A stretch of DNA of 64,000 nucleotides, from positions 62,001-126,000 of the forward strand of contig JAIQDT010005449.1 of assembly GCA_021521415.1 (NCBI GenBank), given 5' to 3'. Of this stretch, positions 58,741 to 64,000 are shown in pieces (the first letter of the stretch is position 1; each line of letters begins with the position of its first letter). This stretch comes from Bidens hawaiensis. Taxonomy: Eukaryota; Streptophyta; Magnoliopsida; Asterales; Asteraceae. The notes below the pieces were generated by a model that saw only the letters and a list, made by a program, of their open reading frames with translations, made no database searches and had not been told where the DNA came from. A program made the position numbers and the translations under genes.

Positions 58741-59990
58741 TAGGTTTGAACTTGGTAAGCTTGGGTTTGATAGTAGGGTACGATCATGGTTTGGGCTTGG
58801 TTAGCGTAAGCTAAGCGAGGGCAATTGTTGCGGAAATGGTTAGGATCACCACAGTTAAAGCAAGCTCGGGGTTGTTGGGGAGGATTTTGTGGGTATGGAG
58901 CATAACGGTTTTTGGGATTTTGGGGAGTGGTTCATGGTTGGTTAGGTTGGGTTCTTTGTGCAGATCGGCATGTGGTGTTGAGATGACCAAGACGGTTACA
59001 AAGTGTACAATGGCGACAAGGCATGTGCGATGGGTGGTGAAGTTGACAGTTGTTGCATAGTGGGAGAGTACCGATATAGGGTTTTCGTGTTTGTGGAGGA
59101 GCTTTGGTTTGTTGTTGGGGTTGGGGTTGGGTAACGACAAAGTTTCGGTGATTGGTTTTGGGTTTCTTTTTGTTGTGGTTGTTGTGGTTGTTGTTGTGGC
59201 TGGAAGGGTTTGAATAGTTAATGGCTCGTGGTGCAGGTTCAACTTTGGCTTGAGGTGCGGATTCGGTCTTGTTTTTCTCACTTGGCTTCTTGAGGGTTAG
59301 GGTACCCGCCTTCACATGATTTTCCGATAGCGCACCGGCTAGAGTGATGGCGTCCTCAAGGTTCACGGGTTTGCTACTCATTACCGAGTCCCGGATTTGC
59401 ATAGGTAATCCCCTAATGCATTTATCAAGTTCACGTTCGGCCGGGGTAACACGTGAGGGACGAGGATGCTCAACTCGTGAAACGGAGTGAATAGGCGGCA
59501 TTGTCACCATTTTCTTGCTTTAGGTTTCAAAATTCTTCCTCGAGCTTTTGGAGCTCGTGTTTAGGACATAATTTCTACATCATGAGTGCCTTGAGATCGG
59601 ACCATGGAAGAGCCATAGCCTTTTCCGATCCTTGGAGGTGCATGACACTACCCCACCATGTAAGAGCCATTTTTCTAAACATGCTTGAAGCGAAATTTGT
59701 ATTTTTTGCATCGGGGCACTCATTGTGTCGGAACACACTCTCAATTGATTCGAACCATTGCAACAAAGTAGTCGCACAGTCCATTCCAAGGAACTCGGTT
59801 GGGTTAGCACTAGTAAATTGCTTAAACAAGTAGGATGCGGGTTTAGGTTCAACGGGTGCAACAACGGGTGGAGGAGGTTGGGTAGCTTGGATTTGGGTTA
59901 TAAGTTCGGGAATCACCCCATTTGCTTGACGACGAAAGCAGCCATACGTCGGTTGGAGTTCTTTCGCGGGTGGCGACTTACCGGAGGCAT
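58741..59990 (-). pseudogene. Gypsy B gag with zinc-binding motifs, frameshifted
   Basis: The start is best placed at 59,990 (MPPVSRHPRKNSNRRMAAFV). Then come PASYLFKQFTSANPTEFLGM and MALTWWGSVMHLQG (59,575-59,916), the chromovirus gag core. A second frame (58,932-59,510) has ELDKCIRGLPMQIRDSVMS and the Cys/His stretch CNNCQLHHPSHMPCRHC followed by CNRLGHLNTTC. A further knuckle, CFNCGDPNHFRNNCP, lies at about 58,815-58,862. At least two frame changes separate these pieces. Confidence 0.87.
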
Positions 59991-60931
59991 GCTAAAAATT
60001 ATAAAGAAATGGAATAAGTTTGAGGTAAATAAGAATGAATATGAGGGTGTATAAAATAAAAAAAAAGTTTAAGTTTGATTTGTGAATTCCTAGAGTTAGG
60101 GAGGAGGAGATGTTAGTATAAAAAAATATAAAACTTTGTATATAAATAACAATTCGTACACAAAACGTAAAAGATTTTTTGAGATGTCGTAGCTTGAAAA
60201 TTTGAGATTTTGAGATTTGTAGAGTTGGAAAGTCGTACATGAACCACCATGATTTGTTATTCCGACACTAAAAATATTTTTATAAAACACCATGTTGGAG
60301 TCTAAACATGTGTACGTACCATCGCGTCTTTTTCATGTTTTCGACTCAAGTAATGATTGTAAAAAAAATTAATAAATCAGAATACAACGTCATCTAAAAA
60401 CACTAGTCCACGAACCATCGTGGATCTATTGTTTCAACACCTAAAATTAGGATGGCGACCTGAACGCTCGCATTCAACTACTTAAAGTATTGACACGTAT
60501 ACCACGGTTCGTTGCCCTAGAAAACAACCACTACAATTCAACCATCCGAGGTAAGTAAATCACCTTCGATTCTTGGAATCTTTTTGTCAAATGGTCGTTT
60601 TATAGTATCTCGCTTTCTATAATGGCTACAAACCCGTTATAAATTCAATCTGTAAGGGATTTTAAGCAACGGGATCCAAGTTAGTCTTGTAATCCATAAA
60701 ACACAATAAAAATCTATGTTTTTGCGTTTTAAGGTAAGGAAACCTTGAGCATACTATGAAAGTGTGTGTATGTGAACATTTATGATCTTTGGTTGAATTA
60801 AATACGTTTATAAATAAACAAGTGTAATGAACAATCAATTTAGGTAAACGCGTATAAGCACACGTATAAGGACCTTAGAGCAAAAACTATACTAGGTCGT
60901 TACGTCTAACCACCTATCTTATAGTCTTGTG
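59991..60931 (-). other. Gypsy B leader, no gene
   Basis: Untranslated leader between the PBS and gag. It holds short direct repeats such as (AC)CATCG(T/C) and ACGAACCATCGTGG but no structure I can name. Confidence 0.6.
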
Positions 60932-60943
60932 GCTCTAATACCA
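60932..60943 (-). other. Primer-binding site of Gypsy B
   Basis: The minus strand reads TGGTATTAGAGC, one mismatch to the usual initiator tRNA-Met PBS, three bases from the LTR. Confidence 0.88.
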
Positions 60944-60946
60944 ATT

Positions 60947-62735
60947 TGTCACACCCCGATCAAAGGCGGAACATGCCGGGGTGCAACGTGATTGGATAAA
61001 TACACAAGACACTATTTAAAGTGTCAATATTTAACAGCTCATTTACTTTCACAAAAATCATAACGTCACATAACATACTTGTTCATACAATAATCATCAC
61101 AAAATATAGCAAATAAATATATTGTTCATTTTGCTAATATCCTAAAGGTCTTTGATAGCGTTTTTCTCCAAGTCTTGAGTCAACCAAAAGTCAAACCTAT
61201 ATATTGCATAAAATAAAGTTTATCAACACAAATGTTGGTGATCAACTCATAGTTTTGAACAAATATGTATATAATAGAAAATTTCACAACTTGTATACGA
61301 AACAATAAATAATAGCAATCATTTGGATAATGAAACGTTAATAAGAATACATTAACGACACCTTGCTATAAGGGGTTGCCAAATAGACTAGGATGTATGA
61401 GAAACAGTTAATAAGAATACATTAACGACACCTTGCTATAAGGGGTTGCCAGATAGACTAGGATTTATAGATCAACCAACCAAAAGCGGTAAACACACTA
61501 ACAATTAGGCATGTAAGCATAGAACACCGAATCGAGCATTTATTTAAGTAAAGTTTACAATAAATTTTGTGGTTTACGACTCAAGTATTAAAGCATTTAG
61601 TTTGAATAAGATATGCAATATCACCCCAAAAACGAAAGATGGAAAATGGGGTATCAAAGTACTCACATTCAATTAATAAACTTGAAAGATGAATGATTTG
61701 GAGTTTAACCGGTATGACGGGTTTAACAAACGAAGCCTAAAATAAAAGAAGTCTTGTATTAGGAAAGTTGTCTTGGAAGTATTTAGGATAAAATAAATGT
61801 TAAGTAATGTAAACAAATAAAGGTTAAGGTTTAAAATGTAAATATTTAAGAAAATGTAATGCAAGTCCTTTAAAAAATGCAAGTTTGCTCGAAGCCGGGT
61901 TAAAGTATCTAACCTTATTATTTACTCAACCTGTGTTAAGTAATAAGGTGGGTAAAAATGAAAGAATGCAAGTCCCTTTAACATAAAGATACTAAAACGG
62001 GTTTTAACGAGTGTTCGGGTTGTTGGTTCGGGTCTTGATTATTGGTCAAACACAAAGTCAACTTTCCAAAATAGTAAATGTTATGAGATAACCCAAGTAT
62101 GTAGTTCTATTGTTTTAGAACTAACAACGTCCATTAAGCGAGTGTTCGGTTTTGTCGGACCAAACTTTGTTATAAGATCAAGTTGGATCCAAAATTTCCA
62201 AGTACTTAAGAAAATAATTAAAAGCAGTTTATAAAGTACTTAAGAAATATACAAGTCTTGATAGCTAAAAACACACTTGAGTGTCTTAAGCGAGTAAAAT
62301 TCGGTTTGGTTCGGTTTCCATCTCACATATAGTTCATAGATGGTTTCCACATGCCCAAATATCAAAGAACTTGTATAATAACTTATAAATGATGAAACTT
62401 AAGTTTTACAACCAAAAAGTTAACAATAAAGTCTTTACATGAAAGTTCGGTTTTCGGTTCGGATCTAGTTTCGGGTTAAGACCGAGTTAGAATCTACAAA
62501 CCCATAACCATAGAACTTATAATAATGATTTTAGAAACATAAATCTAACATAAAGCATGTTTAAACAATTATTTAACAAAACTTAAACAAAGTTCGGATT
62601 ACGGTTTAGAGCTATTTACGGTTAAACCGAGGCTAGACTCTTCAAAACCCATAACCATAGAACTTATGAAAATGATGTACAAACTATAATGAGCAGAAGT
62701 TAAACATGGTTAGTATGTATAAACAAGTTATACAG

Positions 62736-62815
<80 letters not shown>

Positions 62816-63516
62816 AGGACACGAAGTCTTCCATGTAGCATTGCCTTACAAGGCCCGAAACTTAACCAACCGAGGCCGGATAAGTAACCATCAAAGGTAA
62901 CAAGGGGTGTATATTATATATATGTTGTGCCATATGCTTCAAGTATTAGTTTGGACTAAGTAAACTAATTAAAATTGCAAAACTAACTCAGTTTGACATT
63001 GAAATTTAGACTTGACATAAACATGAAAATAACCTTGAATGATCTTTGAATTTGAGTGAGGAAAGAGGTTATGAGCAAGGATTAATGTTGGAGAGGGCCT
63101 TGTATTTATAGGATGAGCTTAGAGGGGTTAAACAAGTGATTTATTGGTTAAAAACCAGATTTTTGGATAATAAAACCAACAAGGAAACACAAACATGTAG
63201 ACCTGGTCTGCTGACCGTCACGATACGCGACCCAGGGTGGCTCCCCCCATCGCGTGGCGCGATGGGGTGGCGGCTGGTGATATTTAGCAAGTTTCAAAAA
63301 TGACAGTTTGGCCCCAGAGTTCGTTTTAAGTGATTTTAACGCGTTTTAATGACCGAAAAAGATGTTTTCAAGACCCAACAGTTGTAAAACAATATTGTAA
63401 CATAAAATCCAACATTTTGTTATATCATAAGTTTCGGTTTACAAAACGGGTTGGTTTACACAATAAATGGATACAAATATGAATACAAAGGAAACCTGAA
63501 TTTGAAGAATGTCACA
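60947..63516 (-). repeat. 5' LTR of Gypsy B (right)
   Basis: 2,570 bp. It is longer than its partner through an expanded (TA)n run and two retained segments (near 62,085-62,222). It ends at the TSD. Confidence 0.93.
62735..62813. repeat. (TA)n microsatellite, about 39 units
   Basis: An uninterrupted TA run within the right Gypsy B LTR. The left LTR has only about nine units at the same place. Confidence 0.95.
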
Positions 63517-64000
63517 ATAAACCTCACATAATTTACACCACACTTTCCCATAAATTCCCAACTCTTCATTCCCTGAACTTGTGCTTGACCCATTCTTGAA
63601 CCTATCACTTGTTCTTGGAATTTTTACACTAATTGTCTTTTGTCACCCAAAGAGCTTGTTATAATCCACAGGAATGGGAGCTGTGAAATTAACTTTATCA
63701 TCTTGTTGTGGTTTGCTTCCTTTTCTTGAAATTAATTTTTGTGGTGGTTTGCACAAACCATTTTAGGTAACAGTTTAGGATCACCACAAATATCAAAAAT
63801 TTCATGGTTGGAATAAATAAGATAAATTTGTGGATAGTTTTGATCTTTCTTTGGTGACTACTTTGGTGATTGAAGTGTTGATTTCTTCACGACTGGCTTT
63901 GTAGTCGTTTGCTTTGAACATAACTTTCTATTTTGAGAACATTTACAATTGAAACAAAGTGTTGAGATCAAAGAATATTCCAAGTTCAAGAATTGTTTAA
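63517..64000 (-). pseudogene. Copia C gag, 5' part beyond the Gypsy B insertion
   Basis: Minus-strand pieces include IYSNHEIFDICGDPKLLPKM and, at the edge of the insertion, VWCKLCEVYG, the first half (CX2C) of the CCHC knuckle that continues at 53,618. Stops are present. The rest of gag, the leader and the 5' LTR lie beyond the window. Confidence 0.75.

Larger units (their letters stand above)
53619..63516 (-). mobile_element. Gypsy B: complete chromovirus-type LTR retrotransposon
   Basis: A 9.9-kb element with LTRs of 2,410 and 2,570 bp (TGTCACACC...GTCACA on the + strand), a perfect 5-bp TSD ATAAA at 53,614-53,618 and 63,517-63,521, a PBS inside the right LTR and a weak polypurine tract inside the left. 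Gag, protease, RT, partial RNase H, integrase ends and a chromodomain-like tail are present on the minus strand. It lies inside the gag of Copia C and is thus younger. It belongs to the same broad clade as Gypsy A but its LTRs are not similar. Confidence 0.95.

Noticed and set aside
62706..62900. Open frame of Tyr-Ile repeats
   Set aside because: It is translation of the (TA)n microsatellite in a Gypsy LTR.

Overview
This is 64 kb of AT-rich plant nuclear DNA made almost entirely of nested, mostly broken transposable elements. I found no intact host protein-coding gene. The organism is probably an asterid eudicot, possibly Asteraceae: this rests on general resemblance of the Copia (SIRE/Maximus-like) gag, the accessory ORF and the chromovirus pol to that group, and is an inference. 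Everything below was read by eye; no search or alignment was run.

Layout. 1-3.7 kb: an array of imperfect palindromes, a hAT-like MITE with a perfect 8-bp target-site duplication (TSD), and a fragment of a cinnamoyl-CoA-reductase-like gene with an in-frame 39-bp duplication. 3.7-5.8 kb: a + strand Copia LTR, primer-binding site (PBS) and broken gag, then the LTR and PBS of a second + strand Copia. 7.05-9.41 kb: a complete non-autonomous LTR element (TSD GCAAG). 9.64-21.28 kb: a complete chromovirus-type Gypsy element on the minus strand ('Gypsy A', two 3,082-bp LTRs, TSD TAAAT) with a decayed interior.

22.98-44.72 kb: two related LTRs with a PPT inside the left one and a PBS inside the right one. 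They bracket a very large minus-strand Copia ('Copia D'): gag, protease, integrase, RT, RNase H, then an accessory ORF downstream of pol. The accessory ORF is split by a mosaic of plastid DNA (trnN-GUU, ycf2, atpE and atpB pieces; a NUPT). The 5' leader of Copia D is interrupted by a probable Gypsy solo LTR (37.64-44.16 kb), which itself holds a MITE and a truncated + strand Copia ('Copia F').

45-49.9 kb: a + strand Copia 3' LTR and non-coding repeat-derived DNA. 49.9-64 kb: a minus-strand Copia ('Copia C') whose gag zinc knuckle is split by a complete Gypsy element ('Gypsy B', 53,619-63,516, TSD ATAAA).

Themes. (1) Both complete Gypsy elements keep RT and the C-terminal chromodomain-like region but lack the integrase catalytic core. 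(2) Several families carry dense clusters of their own short motif (CATTCGTTA/TAACGAATG, GAAGTT/AACTTC, AACTGATG, AAGCATGCTCGA, GTTAACCCAG) in LTRs and untranslated parts. (3) A plastid fragment is fused in frame to the end of a retrotransposon accessory ORF, giving a 345-codon chimeric reading frame.
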